A stretch of 64,000 nt of DNA. Source: Pseudonocardiales bacterium. Lineage in GTDB: Bacteria > Actinomycetota > Actinomycetes > Mycobacteriales > Pseudonocardiaceae. The translations under genes were made by a program, and so were the position numbers. The stretch is taken from positions 186,001 through 250,000 of the forward strand of contig JAHEXI010000003.1 of the NCBI GenBank assembly GCA_023252195.1, in the 5' to 3' direction. Below the pieces are notes generated by a model. It made no database searches, was not told the origin of the DNA, and saw nothing but the letters and a program-made list of their open reading frames with translations. Below are positions 37,415 to 47,496 of the stretch, piece by piece (position 1 is the first letter of the stretch; each line of letters begins with the position of its first letter).

Positions 37415-38038
37415 ATGCCTGGACGCGTGCGGCGGGAAGGCGGAGGCGGACCCGGAGGCGAGCGTAGCGATCGTCGGGACCGTCGCGACGGTGGCCGCGG
37501 CGGGGCGGCCCAGCCGGAGAAGAGCCCGCATCTCGAGCGGGTGGTCGCGATCAACCGGGTAGCCAAGGTGGTCAAGGGCGGCCGACGCTTCAGCTTCACC
37601 GCGTTGGTCGTGGTCGGTGACGGCGACGGGATGGTCGGCGTCGGTTACGGAAAAGCCAAAGAGGTGCCGGCGGCGATCCAGAAGGGTGTGGAGGAAGCCA
37701 AGAAGAACTTCTTCCGGGTTCCCCGGATTGGCAGCACCATCCCGCACCCGATCACCGGCGAGGCAGCGGCCGGTGTTGTGCTGCTCCGTCCCGCGTCTCC
37801 AGGTACAGGGGTCATCGCAGGCGGTCCGGTTCGCGCGGTGTTGGAGTGCGCCGGTGTGCACGATATCCTGTCGAAGTCTTTGGGCAGTGATAACGCGATC
37901 AACGTTGTGCACGCCACGGTGGCTGCGCTGAAGGGGTTGCAGCGCCCTGAGGAAGTGGCTGCCCGCCGCGGTCTGCCGCTGGAAGACGTGGCGCCGGCCG
38001 GCATGTTGCGTGCACGGGCTGCCGGAATGGGGGCGTGA
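37415..38038 (+). CDS. rpsE: 30S ribosomal protein S5
   Basis: A 207-residue mRNA-channel protein involved in fidelity and spectinomycin sensitivity. A 35-residue basic Gly/Arg-rich extension precedes [32 protein letters not shown], in which the spectinomycin loop is of sensitive type. [14 protein letters not shown] follows. ATG 37415 has GGAAGGAACG upstream. rpmD starts one base after the stop. Confidence 0.96.
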   Translation: MPGRVRREGGGGPGGERSDRRDRRDGGRGGAAQPEKSPHLERVVAINRVAKVVKGGRRFSFTALVVVGDGDGMVGVGYGKAKEVPAAIQKGVEEAKKNFFRVPRIGSTIPHPITGEAAAGVVLLRPASPGTGVIAGGPVRAVLECAGVHDILSKSLGSDNAINVVHATVAALKGLQRPEEVAARRGLPLEDVAPAGMLRARAAGMGA

Positions 38039-38039
38039 G

Positions 38040-38240
38040 GTGGCTGATCTGAAGATCACCCAGGTTCGCAGCAGCATCGGTAGCTTGCGCAATCACCGTG
38101 AGACGCTGCGCTCGCTGGGACTGCGCAAGATCCGGCAGTCCGTGGTCAAAGAGGATAACTCACAGGTCCGCGGCATGATTGCCACCGTGCGTCACCTGGT
38201 AGCGGTGGAGGAAGTCTCGAACGAGGTGGCTGCGAAGTGA
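38040..38240 (+). CDS. rpmD: 50S ribosomal protein L30
   Basis: A 66-residue protein. [35 protein letters not shown] is diagnostic in segments. GTG 38040 is preferred over in-frame starts within rpsE because it gives the normal N-terminus. The stop overlaps the rplO GTG by 4 bases. Confidence 0.95.
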   Translation: MADLKITQVRSSIGSLRNHRETLRSLGLRKIRQSVVKEDNSQVRGMIATVRHLVAVEEVSNEVAAK

Positions 38241-38680
38241 GCATTAAGATTCATCACCTGCGCCCGGCTGCAGGGGCGAAGACTGCCAAGATGCGAGTCG
38301 GCCGTGGTGGCGGTTCAAAAGGTAAAACTGCGGGTCGCGGTACCAAAGGAACCAAGGCTCGCAAGAACGTGCCGGCCACTTTCGAGGGCGGCCAGATGCC
38401 GATCCACATGCGGCTGCCTAAACTCAAGGGTTTCCGCAACCGGTTCCGTACCGAGTATCAGGTGGTCAACGTCGGCGACCTGGCTCGACTGTTCCCCGCC
38501 GGTGGCACCGTGGGGCCCGACCAGCTCGTAGCCGTTGGCGCGGTGCGCAAGGGTCTGCCGGTCAAGGTGCTCGGCGACGGCGACATCGCAGGAGTGCCGT
38601 TGCAGGTCAGTGCCCAGCGTTTCTCTGGTTCCGCGCGGGAAAAAATCGCCGCGGCGGGTGGTAGCAGCATCGAGCTGTAG
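38237..38680 (+). CDS. rplO: 50S ribosomal protein L15
   Basis: A 147-residue assembly protein. [37 protein letters not shown] and [20 protein letters not shown] are diagnostic. It ends the ribosomal run; a 188-base spacer, probably with its own promoter, separates it from secY. Confidence 0.96.
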   Translation: MSIKIHHLRPAAGAKTAKMRVGRGGGSKGKTAGRGTKGTKARKNVPATFEGGQMPIHMRLPKLKGFRNRFRTEYQVVNVGDLARLFPAGGTVGPDQLVAVGAVRKGLPVKVLGDGDIAGVPLQVSAQRFSGSAREKIAAAGGSSIEL

Positions 38681-38868
38681 ACGCCAGCCGCCCCTGCGGG
38701 CACTCGTCATGACAGTCCGGCCCGGCTGTTAGAGTCGGGCTCAATGCGTGGGCGAGCCAGTTGGCATCCGCTGTCAGGTCCGCCTGCACCGCTCGGTCGC
38801 CGCCTCCGGCTATGCGACCGCCGGTCCATGATCGACGGCCTCATCATGGCCGTGCCCAGGAGGTAGGA

Positions 38869-40188
38869 GTGCTCGGCGCCTTCCGCTCGGCCCTTGCGAC
38901 ACCGGATCTGCGCCGCAAGATCCTGTTCGCGCTCAGCATGGTGGTGATCTACCGGGCCGGTGCCACGTTGCCGTCGCCCGGAGTCTCCTACGTCAATATC
39001 AATCAGTGTCTGGACCGGGTGCAGCACGGCGACAATCAGAACGTCTACTCGCTGATCAATCTTTTCAGCGGCGGAGCATTGTTGCGGCTGTCGGTGTTCG
39101 CGTTGGGGATCATGCCCTACATCACCGCGAGCATCATCATTCAGCTGCTCACGGTGGTGATTCCGCGCTTCGAAGTGCTGAAGAAGGAGGGTCAGTCCGG
39201 GCAGAACAAGCTCACGCAGTACACCCGGTACCTGACGATCGCACTGGCTATCCTGCAGTCCACCGGCATCGTGGCGCTGGCCGTACGCGGTCAGCTGTTC
39301 TCCGGCTGCCCGCTGCCGCCGATTCCAGATCAGTCGGTATTCAACCTGGTGGTCATCGTCGTGGTGATGACCGCGGGTACCGGGGTGATCATGTGGTTGG
39401 GCGAGCTGATCACTGAACGGGGCATCGGCAACGGCATGTCGCTGCTGATCTTCACCTCGATCGCCGCGCGCATCCCCGCTGAGGGCAAGAACATCCTGGA
39501 CTCGCAGGGCCTGCTGGTATTCCTGCTGGTGTGCTTGTTCGGTCTAGCGATCATCGCCAGTGTCGTGTTCGTCGAGCAGGGTCAGCGACGGATTCCGGTG
39601 CAGTACGCCAAGCGGATGATCGGCCGCCGAATGTACGGCGGCACCTCCACCTACCTGCCGCTGAAGGTGAACCAAGCCGGCGTCATCCCGGTCATCTTCG
39701 CATCGTCGCTGCTCTATCTGCCCGATCTGGTCGCGCGGCTTACCAGCTCGCCCACCAGCAAGCCGGGCTGGTTCCAGACGTTCATCACCCGCTACCTGTC
39801 CGACCAGTCCAGCTGGATACATATCGGACTGTACTTTCTAATGATCATTTTCTTCACTTATTTCTACGTGGCGATCACGTTCAATCCCGAAGAACGTGCT
39901 GAGGAGATGAAGAAGTTCGGCGGTTTCATCCCGGGCATCCGGCCCGGCCGCCCCACCTCCGAATACCTGAGCTTTGTACTCAGTCGTATCACCTTGCCTG
40001 GCTCGCTGTATTTGGGCATTGTGGCAGTACTGCCCAACTTGTTCCTCGACCTGACCGGTAACGGGCAGAACCAGAACTTCCCCTTCGGCGGTACCGCGGT
40101 ACTGATCATGGTCGGGGTCGGCCTGGATACCGTGAAGCAGATCGAAAGCCAGCTGATGCAGCGCAACTATGAAGGGTTCCTGCGCTAG
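38869..40188 (+). CDS. secY: Preprotein translocase subunit SecY
   Basis: A 439-residue channel subunit with ten membrane helices. LGAFRSALATPDLRRKILFAL opens it; ALGIMPYITASIIIQLL, ERGIGNGMSLLIF and the cytoplasmic loop FNPEERAEEMKKFGGFIPGIRPG are conserved. GTG 38869 follows CAGGAGGTAGGA. The stop overlaps the adk start (TAGTG). It works with SecE near 8.3 kb and SecG elsewhere. Confidence 0.97.
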   Translation: MLGAFRSALATPDLRRKILFALSMVVIYRAGATLPSPGVSYVNINQCLDRVQHGDNQNVYSLINLFSGGALLRLSVFALGIMPYITASIIIQLLTVVIPRFEVLKKEGQSGQNKLTQYTRYLTIALAILQSTGIVALAVRGQLFSGCPLPPIPDQSVFNLVVIVVVMTAGTGVIMWLGELITERGIGNGMSLLIFTSIAARIPAEGKNILDSQGLLVFLLVCLFGLAIIASVVFVEQGQRRIPVQYAKRMIGRRMYGGTSTYLPLKVNQAGVIPVIFASSLLYLPDLVARLTSSPTSKPGWFQTFITRYLSDQSSWIHIGLYFLMIIFFTYFYVAITFNPEERAEEMKKFGGFIPGIRPGRPTSEYLSFVLSRITLPGSLYLGIVAVLPNLFLDLTGNGQNQNFPFGGTAVLIMVGVGLDTVKQIESQLMQRNYEGFLR

Positions 40189-40739
40189 TGCGGATCCTCA
40201 TCGTCGGTCCTCCAGGCGCGGGCAAAGGGACTCAGGCCACCCTGCTGAGCGCGGAGCTCGGTGTGGCGCACATCTCCACTGGAGATCTGTTCCGGGCTCA
40301 TGTCGACCGCCGATCCGAGCTAGGTCAGAAGGTCAAGCAGTACCTGGATGCCGGTGCGTTGGTGCCCGACGAGGTCACCAACGCGATGGTCGCCCAACGG
40401 ATTACCGATGACGTGTGCCGGGCAGGATTTCTGCTCGACGGATTTCCCCGTACCGTCGGCCAGGCCGAGGTGCTGGAGAATCTGCTGCGCGAGCGTGACT
40501 GCGAGATCGACACGGTGCTGGAGTTCGACGTACCCGAGGACCAGGTGGTGGCGCGGCTGCTGGCCCGCGGGCGCGGCGACGACACCGAGGACGTGATCCG
40601 GCACCGCCAGCAGCTTTATCGCGAGGAGACCGCGCCGCTGCTGAGCTTCTACGCCGAGCGGTTGGTCACCGTCCCGGCAGTCGGTTCGGTGCCCGAGGTA
40701 ACGGCTCGGGCGCTGCACGCGTTGCGAACGCGGGCGTGA
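40188..40739 (+). CDS. adk: Adenylate kinase, short-lid form
   Basis: A 183-residue nucleotide kinase converting AMP and ATP to two ADP. The P-loop is [26 protein letters not shown] and [15 protein letters not shown] follow. The LID is the short form without a zinc domain, as in mycobacteria. GTG start overlaps the secY stop. The secY-adk-map order is conserved across bacteria. Confidence 0.96.
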   Translation: MRILIVGPPGAGKGTQATLLSAELGVAHISTGDLFRAHVDRRSELGQKVKQYLDAGALVPDEVTNAMVAQRITDDVCRAGFLLDGFPRTVGQAEVLENLLRERDCEIDTVLEFDVPEDQVVARLLARGRGDDTEDVIRHRQQLYREETAPLLSFYAERLVTVPAVGSVPEVTARALHALRTRA

Positions 40740-40749
40740 CGAGCGTGCG

Positions 40750-41568
40750 ATGACCGGGGGCGGGGTGCGTGCTGTGGTACGACGGTTACGGGGCAAGGCC
40801 AGCATCGAGCTGAAGTCTCCAGGCGAAATCGAGGCGATGCGCGCCGCCGGAGCGGTGGTGGCCCGGACGCTGCGCTTGCTCGAATGTCATGCCCGCGCCG
40901 GGGTGAGTACCGGTGAGCTGGATGAGCTGGCGGAGCAGTCGATCCGGGACGCTGGGGCGATACCGTCGTTCAAGGGCTATCACGGGTTCCCCGGGTCGAT
41001 CTGCAGTTCGGTCAACGAACAGGTCGTGCACGGCATCCCCAGCAGCGAGCAGGTGCTCGCCGACGGCGATCTGCTGTCCCTGGACTGCGGTGCGATCCTC
41101 GAGGGCTGGCACGGCGATGCCGCGGTGACGGTGCATGTGGGGACCATTGTGCGGGCCGATAAAAAACTATCGATGGCCTGCCGGGCGGCGCTGGAAGCCG
41201 GAATCGTGGCGGCGCGACCGGGTGGCAGGCTGACCGACATCTCTCACGCAGTGGAGTCCACGGCGCTGGCCGCCAGCGCTGCGCATGGCACGTCGTACGG
41301 GATCATCGCCGACTACGGTGGCCACGGGATCGGTACCGCCATGCACATGGACCCGTTCCTGCCCAACGTGGGCCGCCCCGGCCGCGGCCCACGGTTGGTG
41401 CCCGGCATGGCGTTGGCGATCGAGCCGATGCTCACCGCGGGCGGTGACAAGACCGAGGAACTCGGCGACGGCTGGACCGTGGTGACCGTGGACGGCTGCC
41501 GCGCCGCGCACTGGGAGCACTCGGTCGCCATCACCGAGGACGGCCCGCTGATTCTCACGGTTGAATAG
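40750..41568 (+). CDS. map: Methionine aminopeptidase type I
   Basis: A 272-residue metallopeptidase that removes the initiator Met. The five metal ligands are visible: Asp of LDCGA, Asp of GDAAV, His of GGHGIG, Glu of AIEPML and Glu of [15 protein letters not shown] is the usual substrate-loop motif. It starts 10 bases after adk. An additional 18 residues precede the core; a later in-frame start is possible. infA, which follows map in many bacteria, is not downstream. Confidence 0.95.
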   Translation: MTGGGVRAVVRRLRGKASIELKSPGEIEAMRAAGAVVARTLRLLECHARAGVSTGELDELAEQSIRDAGAIPSFKGYHGFPGSICSSVNEQVVHGIPSSEQVLADGDLLSLDCGAILEGWHGDAAVTVHVGTIVRADKKLSMACRAALEAGIVAARPGGRLTDISHAVESTALAASAAHGTSYGIIADYGGHGIGTAMHMDPFLPNVGRPGRGPRLVPGMALAIEPMLTAGGDKTEELGDGWTVVTVDGCRAAHWEHSVAITEDGPLILTVE

Positions 41569-41721
41569 CTCACCGGACCCGTTGGGCCGATCGGCCCTCG
41601 CCCGCTCGGCGAACGGCGGCAACCCTTCATGGAGCCTTGACCTGCCCCGGTGCCGTTGCCACCGCAGACTGATGGCAACCGCCGGTCCATCAGGTCCGGT
41701 CACCCCGAAGGGCAGGCACCG

Positions 41722-42609
41722 ATGGGCGTTCTCGACGGCAAGGCGATCGTTATCACCGGAGCCGGTCGCGGTCTAGGCGAGGCTTATGCGCGCCACGCCG
41801 CGCGGTCTGGGGCCTGCGTCGTGGTCAACGACGTCGATGGCGAACAGGCCGAGAAGGTCGCAGACCGGATCGTCGAGCTGGGCGGCCGGGCGGTGGCCAA
41901 CGCGGCGTCGGTTCGCGATCCAGGTCAGGCCAGCGAGATCGTGGCGCAGTGCCTGGAGCAGTTCGGCAGAGTCGACGGACTGGTGAACAACGCCGCGCTC
42001 GGTCCCCACGAGGTACTACCGTGGGAGGAAGACGTTCACTGCGCCCGCGACGTCATCGAAGTCAACGTCCTGGGCACGCTTTATTGTGGCCTCGCAGCCG
42101 CGAAGGTCATGCGCGCCCAAGGCGCCGGATCCATCGTCAACATCTCGTCGGGCTCGTCGTTCGGTCAACGTCGCGCAGGTGCCTACTCCGCATCCAAGGG
42201 CGCTGTCGCGTCGCTGACCTACGCCTGGGCGCTGGATCTGGAGGAGGTGGGGATCCGGGTCAATAGCGTCTGCCCGTTGGCCTGGACCCGGCTGGTGGAG
42301 CGCTCCCCGGCCGCTCAGTCGCGCTGTACCCGCGAGCGCACCCCTGACCGGGTGGCGCCGCTGGTCACCTACCTGCTGTCAGATCTCGCCGACGGGATCA
42401 CCGGCCAGCTCATCCGGTGCACCGGGGATCAATTGCACATCGTGCGCCAGCCAGCGATCAAGGAGCCGGTTCTGCGTTGTGCGGGCTGGGACACCGAGGA
42501 CATCGCCGCGGCTTTCGACGGCGTCCTGTACCACCACTACGAACCGTTCGGTCTGGAAAAGCGGATCACCCCGAGGCTGCGAGCAGCGACGTGCTGCTCC
42601 ACCGAGTAG
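41722..42609 (+). CDS. SDR family oxidoreductase
   Basis: A 295-residue classical short-chain dehydrogenase/reductase. The cofactor motif is TGAGRGLG, the structural NNA follows, and the catalytic Ser-Tyr-Lys set is in SSGSSFGQRRAGAYSASK. NDVDG after the second strand suggests NAD(P) choice cannot be called firmly. A C-terminal extension after about residue 220 (RQPAIKEPVLR...EPFGLEKRI) resembles SDRs linked to steroid or acyl metabolism, but the substrate is unknown. ATG 41722 has AGGGCAGG upstream; in-frame codons before it are in the map-SDR spacer. Confidence 0.85.
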   Translation: MGVLDGKAIVITGAGRGLGEAYARHAARSGACVVVNDVDGEQAEKVADRIVELGGRAVANAASVRDPGQASEIVAQCLEQFGRVDGLVNNAALGPHEVLPWEEDVHCARDVIEVNVLGTLYCGLAAAKVMRAQGAGSIVNISSGSSFGQRRAGAYSASKGAVASLTYAWALDLEEVGIRVNSVCPLAWTRLVERSPAAQSRCTRERTPDRVAPLVTYLLSDLADGITGQLIRCTGDQLHIVRQPAIKEPVLRCAGWDTEDIAAAFDGVLYHHYEPFGLEKRITPRLRAATCCSTE

Positions 42610-42627
42610 GCCATCAGCCGCAGCCGG

Positions 42628-43315
42628 CTATCCCAACGTGGTGACGGTGTTGGCCGGGTCATTTAGCCAAACCCATTGACGTTCGCGGCCCGCCGGAGAT
42701 CGAGGCCCACGAGTCGGCGGCCAGCAGCCACAATGTTTCGCTGTCGGCCTCGGCGTTGGTTTCGAAGACCGCGCGACACTGCCCCAGGTGCAGCGCCACA
42801 GCGAGGGTGGAGTGGTTACCCAGCACATCGTGTGGATCGAGGTCTGTGCTCGATCGTGTCGCGATATCCGGGAAGTCATCCGGCTCGTCGGTCACATTCC
42901 AGCGCTGGGCGCGCAGCCGCATGAACCCGGCCGAGCCCACGATCGTGCCTAATGCACTGTCCTGGCCGACCTCAAGGCGTAACAAATGATCGTTAGCTAT
43001 AGGCGGCCCCCACGGTGTGACGATCACACCGCTGGGTCGGATCTGTTCCACCCACGGCCACGGTATGGTCTCGACCGAGCAAGTGGCGATCAGCCGATCG
43101 TATGGGGCGCGGGGCGGGTAGCCAGCTGCGCCGTCTCCGGTGCTGACAGTGACGTCGCGGTCCGCCTTTGCCAAGTTGGCCCTCGCCTGCTGTGCGACCT
43201 GGGGGTCGATCTCAATACTCGCCACGTTGCCAGCACCCAGCCGATGGGCCAGCAGCGCCGCGTTGTAACCGGTGCCGGTGCCGATCTCCAACACTTTCTG
43301 CCCCTCATGCACATC
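42628..43315 (-). pseudogene. Protein-L-isoaspartate O-methyltransferase-like gene, truncated and frameshifted
   Basis: The SAM-binding core is intact in one frame: EGQKVLEIGTGTGYNAALLAHRLG, SIEIDP, GDGAAGYP and YDRLIATCSV. This matches the actinobacterial isoaspartyl-methyltransferase-like family. The normal N-terminal 60-80 residues, including the substrate region, are missing, and homology stops where the HNH remnant begins on the other strand (about 43315). Near 42690 the frame shifts: the family's C-terminal end RERQWVWLNDPANTV is found in a second frame, ending at 42628. Both ends are therefore damaged. It is probably inactive. Confidence 0.78.
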
Positions 43316-43983
43316 GGGACCGCCGCGACGGGCGCCTGGGCCTGGAGGGATACCTCGAACCTGAGCACCGTGCCGCCTTCCGATCACTGATCGAACAACT
43401 CGCGGCGCCCCATCCCGTCGCCGACGCCATCCCCGACGAGCGCACCGCTACAGCGCAACGCGGATGCCCTGCTGGAAATCTGCGGGCTGGCCCGCGCGGC
43501 CCAAGACTGCCCAACCAGCGCCGGGGAACCCCCACACCTCACCGTCACCATCGACTGGACGCCCTGCGCACCAATCTGGGCACCGCGACGCTGGACTACG
43601 GGACACATATCAGCGCATCGGAGGCCCGGCGGTGGGCGTGCGACGCCAAAGTAATCCCCATTGTTCTCGGCGGGAAATCCGAGACCCTCGACGTCGGACG
43701 GGCGATGCGAACCGTTCCGCTGTCCATCCGCAGGGCGCTTGTCGCGCGAGATCGAGGATGTGCGTCTCTGGGCTGCGATCGGCCACCGGGAATATGTCAG
43801 GCGCACCATTGCCGACACGGGATCGATGAGGGCGAAACCAGTGTTGAAAACTGCGTTCTCCTGTGTGAAACCCATCATCGGACCGGCTGGGAAATCCTCA
43901 TCCACCCTGGCCACGTCGAATTCATCCCACCCGCGATCATAGACCCGACCCGCACTCCACTGCGCAACCCGCTCCGTTGCTAG
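43316..43983 (+). pseudogene. DUF222-HNH endonuclease remnant (copy 2)
   Basis: This is the C-terminal two-thirds of the same family as copy 1, in the opposite orientation. It starts near RDGRLGLEGYLEPEHRAAF and ends NPLRC like copy 1. Two compensating frameshifts are visible. One near 43448-43455 (2 bases lost) changes frame so that NADALLEICGLARAAQDC is read in another frame. A second near 43557, where GACTGG-GACGCC has lost one G, restores it. In the HNH site ETHH is followed directly by RTGW: four residues (HVHH in copy 1) are missing. The DUF222 N-terminus is absent. It is nonfunctional by all signs. Confidence 0.8.
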
Positions 43984-44491
43984 CATCGATTGTTGGACTG
44001 GCCGTCCCTGGCTCAGCCGCCGCAGGCGGCGGGCCAGGTCGGCAGTCACCGCAGTTGTTTACTCGCCTTCATCATTCGCTAGCTGCTTGGCGACGCTGAC
44101 GCACGTCCGCGTCCCGGTGCACCCCATCCCAAGATCGACAGCAGATTTTCCGGCCTCGCGTGCATAACTCCCCGGTTGGGTTTGGAAAGGTCAGCGCGCT
44201 CAGCGGCAGCTCACCCATTCGGGTGGCGCTTGATTACGAGTCGCGGGTCGATTGGCCGCATTCGCGGAAATTTTCCCTCCGACGATGCGCAGTTGCGGGC
44301 CCCGGTGGCGAACCGGTCACCGGTGGCCTGAGCTGCGGTTTTCTCGCCTGCTGCTGCCGTTGCGGCGGTGTGGCATGCGCGGTGGGATGGGTGACAGCCG
44401 TCACATCGACGTGGCGGTTTCCCGGTGACTTGACTGCCGGGATCGCCCATCACATGCGGTCGGCGGCCCCGACCGGACGAGGAGTTGACCC
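43984..44491. other. Intergenic region before the cox-like genes
   Basis: About 510 bases with no supported gene. Features seen are GTGAC-N4-GTCAC at about 44387-44400 and a palindromic CCGGTCACCGG at about 44314-44324. Both are possible operator sites for the molybdenum hydroxylase genes. A late open frame in this stretch has skewed composition and no family resemblance. Confidence 0.45.
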
Positions 44492-45022
44492 GTGACACGC
44501 ATCACTGTCATGGTTGACGGCGTCTCCTACGTCGACGACGTCGAAGCACGAACTCTCCTGGTGTATTACCTGCGGGAAAAGCTGGGAAAGATTGGAACCG
44601 TGGTCGGCTGCGACACCAGCAACTGTGGCGCATGTACCGTGCACCTCAACGGTCGGAGCGTGAAGTCGTGCTCGATTTTCGCGATCCAGGCCGACGGTAG
44701 CGAGATCACCACCATCGAAGGCCTGGCTCGCGATGGACAGCTACACCCGATGCAGCAGGCTTTCCACGACAATCATGCGCTCCAGTGTGGTTTCTGCACG
44801 CCCGGCATGATCATGCAGGCGATCGACCTGCTCGGCGACGATCCCGATCCGGACGAGCAGAGGGTGCGCGAGGGGCTGGAGGGAAACCTCTGCCGCTGCA
44901 CCGGTTATCAGAACATCGTGCGGGCCGTGCTCGACGCGGCGCAGAAGATGAAGCCCGCCGCAAGCGCGCCCGACGAGATGTCCACACGGCAACCCAGCGC
45001 CGTCGCCGGAGGGGGTAACTGA
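44492..45022 (+). CDS. coxS: Molybdenum hydroxylase small subunit, 2Fe-2S (CoxS-like)
   Basis: A 176-residue iron-sulfur subunit of the xanthine oxidase/CO dehydrogenase family. The plant-type 2Fe-2S site uses Cys40, 45, 48 and 60 ([10 protein letters not shown]...SC). The second cluster uses Cys99, 102, 134 and 136 (QCGFC, LCRC). It passes electrons from the molybdenum site to FAD. The GTG start follows GAGGAGTTGACCC. Its TGA overlaps the coxL ATG by one base (TGATG). Confidence 0.93.
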   Translation: MTRITVMVDGVSYVDDVEARTLLVYYLREKLGKIGTVVGCDTSNCGACTVHLNGRSVKSCSIFAIQADGSEITTIEGLARDGQLHPMQQAFHDNHALQCGFCTPGMIMQAIDLLGDDPDPDEQRVREGLEGNLCRCTGYQNIVRAVLDAAQKMKPAASAPDEMSTRQPSAVAGGGN

Positions 45023-47496
45023 TGACAACCACCGCGCAGCCCGCGACCTCGGAGTTCGGTCGGGCCCGCAAGCGCAAAGAGGACGCTCGGCTGATCACCG
45101 GCCGGACCCGCTGGACGGACAACATCACGCTACCGGGGATGCTGCACCTCGCTATGGTGCGCAGCCCGTTCGCCAGCGCCACGATCACCGGGATTGATAT
45201 CGAGGCGGCCAAGCAGCTGCCCGGCGTCATCGCCGTTTACACCGGCGCTGACCTAGACGCCGAGCAGTCCGGTCTGCCGTGTGTCTTCCCCATCAATGCC
45301 GATGCCACACCGCCGCGGCATGTGTCGATTGCGAGCGATACGGTCCGCTTCGCCGGTGAGATCGTGGTCGTGGTGGTTGCCCGTAGCGCGGCCGCTGCCA
45401 AGGACGCTGCCGATGCCATCCAGGTCGACTATGACCCCCTGGAGCCGGTGCTGGACATGGCGGCGGCGTTGACCGACTCAACGGTGGTGCATCCGGACTA
45501 CGGCAGCAACAAGTGGGCCTTCTTCTCATTGGATTCAGCCGCGGCCGACACCGGTGGCAACGCCGATGAGGCGATCGCCGCGGCCGAGGCCGACCCTGAT
45601 TCGATCGTCGTTAAGCGCCGGTTCCGTCAGCAGCGACTGATTCCCGCATTCATGGAGCCACGCTCCATCGTGGTCGACCCGACCGGCGAGCAGCTGACAA
45701 TGTGGTCGTCCACCCAGGTGCCACACATCGTCAAGACGATGACCGCGCTGTGCCTGGGGCTGCCCGAGCACAAGATCCGGGTCATCGCACCGGACGTTGG
45801 CGGTGGGTTCGGCGGCAAGCTCCAGGTGATACCGGAGGAGTTCCTCAGCGTGCTGGTCGCTCGGCGGATAGGCAAGCCGGTGAAGTGGACTGAGACGCGG
45901 TCGGAGTCCATGGTGTCCGGGCACCACGGTCGTGACCAGATCCAGGACATCACGATCGCGGCCAAGAAGGATGGCATGGTGACCGCGCTGAAGGGCGAGC
46001 TGACCGCCGACATGGGTGCCTACTTGGGGCTGCTCAGCCCGGCGTGCCCGCCATTCGGTGGCTTTATCTTACCGGCTATCTACAAGATCCCGGCATACAA
46101 GTTCACCTGCACCGACGTGTTTACGAACAAGACGTGGACCGATGCATACCGGGGAGCCGGGCGGCCAGAAGCCACGTTCGCCATCGAACGGATCATGGAT
46201 GAACTCGCCGTCGAGCTGGGCCGGGATCCTCTGGAGCTGCGTGAGCAGAACTGGATCCAGAATGACGAGTTCCCCTACACCAACGCAGCCGGGCTGATTT
46301 ACGACTCCGGCAACTACGAGGCGGCCACTGCGCGCGCCAAGGAGCTATTCGACTATGACGGCCTGCGCGCCGAGCAGCGGCGCCGCCGGGAGGTAAACGA
46401 CTCGCTGCAGCTGGGTATCGGCATCTCGACCTACACCGAGGTGTGTGGCCTTGCACCGTCTCGCCTGCTCGGCGCGCTGGGCGCATCTGCCGGTGGCTGG
46501 GAGCACGCCAGCATCCGGATGCTGGCCACCGGGAAGGTCGAGGTAGTCACCGGCACCTCCCCCCACGGTCAAGGCCACGAGACGGCCTGGAGCCAGCTCA
46601 TTGCCCACAAACTGGGCGTTCCCTTCGAGGACGTCGAAGTGCTGCACGGCGATACCCAGAGCTCGTCTAAGGGATTGGACACCTACGGTTCCCGGTCGCT
46701 GGTCGTCGGCGGCATCGCAGTGGTCAATGCAGCGGATAAGGTGATCGAGAAGGCCCGCAAGGTCGCCGCTCATCTTCTCGAGTGCTCTGAGCAAGATCTC
46801 CAGTTCCATAGTGGCAAGTTCATCATCAAGGGAACTGACCGATCCACCACCATTCAGGAGGTGGCGTTCGCGACGTTCACTTCACACAACTTCCCCGAGG
46901 GGATGGAGCCGTCACTGGATTCCGACGCCACCTTCGACCCGGAGAACTTCTCCTTCCCGCACGGCACCCATTTCTGCGCGGCCGAGGTGGACACCGAGAC
47001 CGGCTGGGTGAAGATCCGCAGCTACGTCTGTGTGGACGATGTCGGAACCGTGGTGAACCCGCTGATTGTCGAGGGGCAGATTCACGGGGGCCTAGCCCAG
47101 GGCATCGCGCAGGCATTGTTCGAGGAGGCCGTGCACGATGAGAACGGCACCCTGGTCACCGGCACGCTGGCCGACTACCTGGTGCCCTCTGCTGCGGACC
47201 TGCCCAGTTTCACCACCGACCGGACCGTAACCCCCGCAACCTCAAATCCGCTGGGTGTCAAGGGTGTCGGGGAGGCCGGCACCATCGCCTCCACTCCCGC
47301 GGTGGTCAACGCCGTGTTGGATGCGGTGCGTCACCTCGGCGTCACCAACATCGATATGCCGTGCTCGCCGCAACGGGTATGGCGAGCGGTGCAGTCAGCT
47401 CGCGGAGCCGTCAAATCCACGTCGGAGCACGCCACCGAGGCCGCTGCCGGTGGCGGGTTGGGCTCCATCGATGCGCAGCAGGGAGGTGCCGAGTGA
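45022..47496 (+). CDS. coxL: Molybdenum hydroxylase large subunit (form II CoxL-like)
   Basis: An 824-residue molybdopterin cytosine dinucleotide subunit. DVGGGFGGK and KGVGEAG (with the catalytic Glu near residue 750) are family landmarks. The active-site loop reads AYRGAGR at 375-381. True aerobic CO dehydrogenases (form I) have AYxCSFR with a copper-bound Cys, so this is form II: the substrate is probably an aldehyde, N-heterocycle or other compound, and CO oxidation should not be assumed. Genes are in order small-large-medium-CoxG, coupled by overlaps. MCD maturation factors are not in the window. Confidence 0.92.
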   Translation: MTTTAQPATSEFGRARKRKEDARLITGRTRWTDNITLPGMLHLAMVRSPFASATITGIDIEAAKQLPGVIAVYTGADLDAEQSGLPCVFPINADATPPRHVSIASDTVRFAGEIVVVVVARSAAAAKDAADAIQVDYDPLEPVLDMAAALTDSTVVHPDYGSNKWAFFSLDSAAADTGGNADEAIAAAEADPDSIVVKRRFRQQRLIPAFMEPRSIVVDPTGEQLTMWSSTQVPHIVKTMTALCLGLPEHKIRVIAPDVGGGFGGKLQVIPEEFLSVLVARRIGKPVKWTETRSESMVSGHHGRDQIQDITIAAKKDGMVTALKGELTADMGAYLGLLSPACPPFGGFILPAIYKIPAYKFTCTDVFTNKTWTDAYRGAGRPEATFAIERIMDELAVELGRDPLELREQNWIQNDEFPYTNAAGLIYDSGNYEAATARAKELFDYDGLRAEQRRRREVNDSLQLGIGISTYTEVCGLAPSRLLGALGASAGGWEHASIRMLATGKVEVVTGTSPHGQGHETAWSQLIAHKLGVPFEDVEVLHGDTQSSSKGLDTYGSRSLVVGGIAVVNAADKVIEKARKVAAHLLECSEQDLQFHSGKFIIKGTDRSTTIQEVAFATFTSHNFPEGMEPSLDSDATFDPENFSFPHGTHFCAAEVDTETGWVKIRSYVCVDDVGTVVNPLIVEGQIHGGLAQGIAQALFEEAVHDENGTLVTGTLADYLVPSAADLPSFTTDRTVTPATSNPLGVKGVGEAGTIASTPAVVNAVLDAVRHLGVTNIDMPCSPQRVWRAVQSARGAVKSTSEHATEAAAGGGLGSIDAQQGGAE

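Noticed and set aside
45022-47496. Calling the hydroxylase an aerobic CO dehydrogenase
   Set aside because: The active-site loop is AYRGAGR (form II), without the Cys that binds copper in form I enzymes. CO oxidation cannot be claimed.
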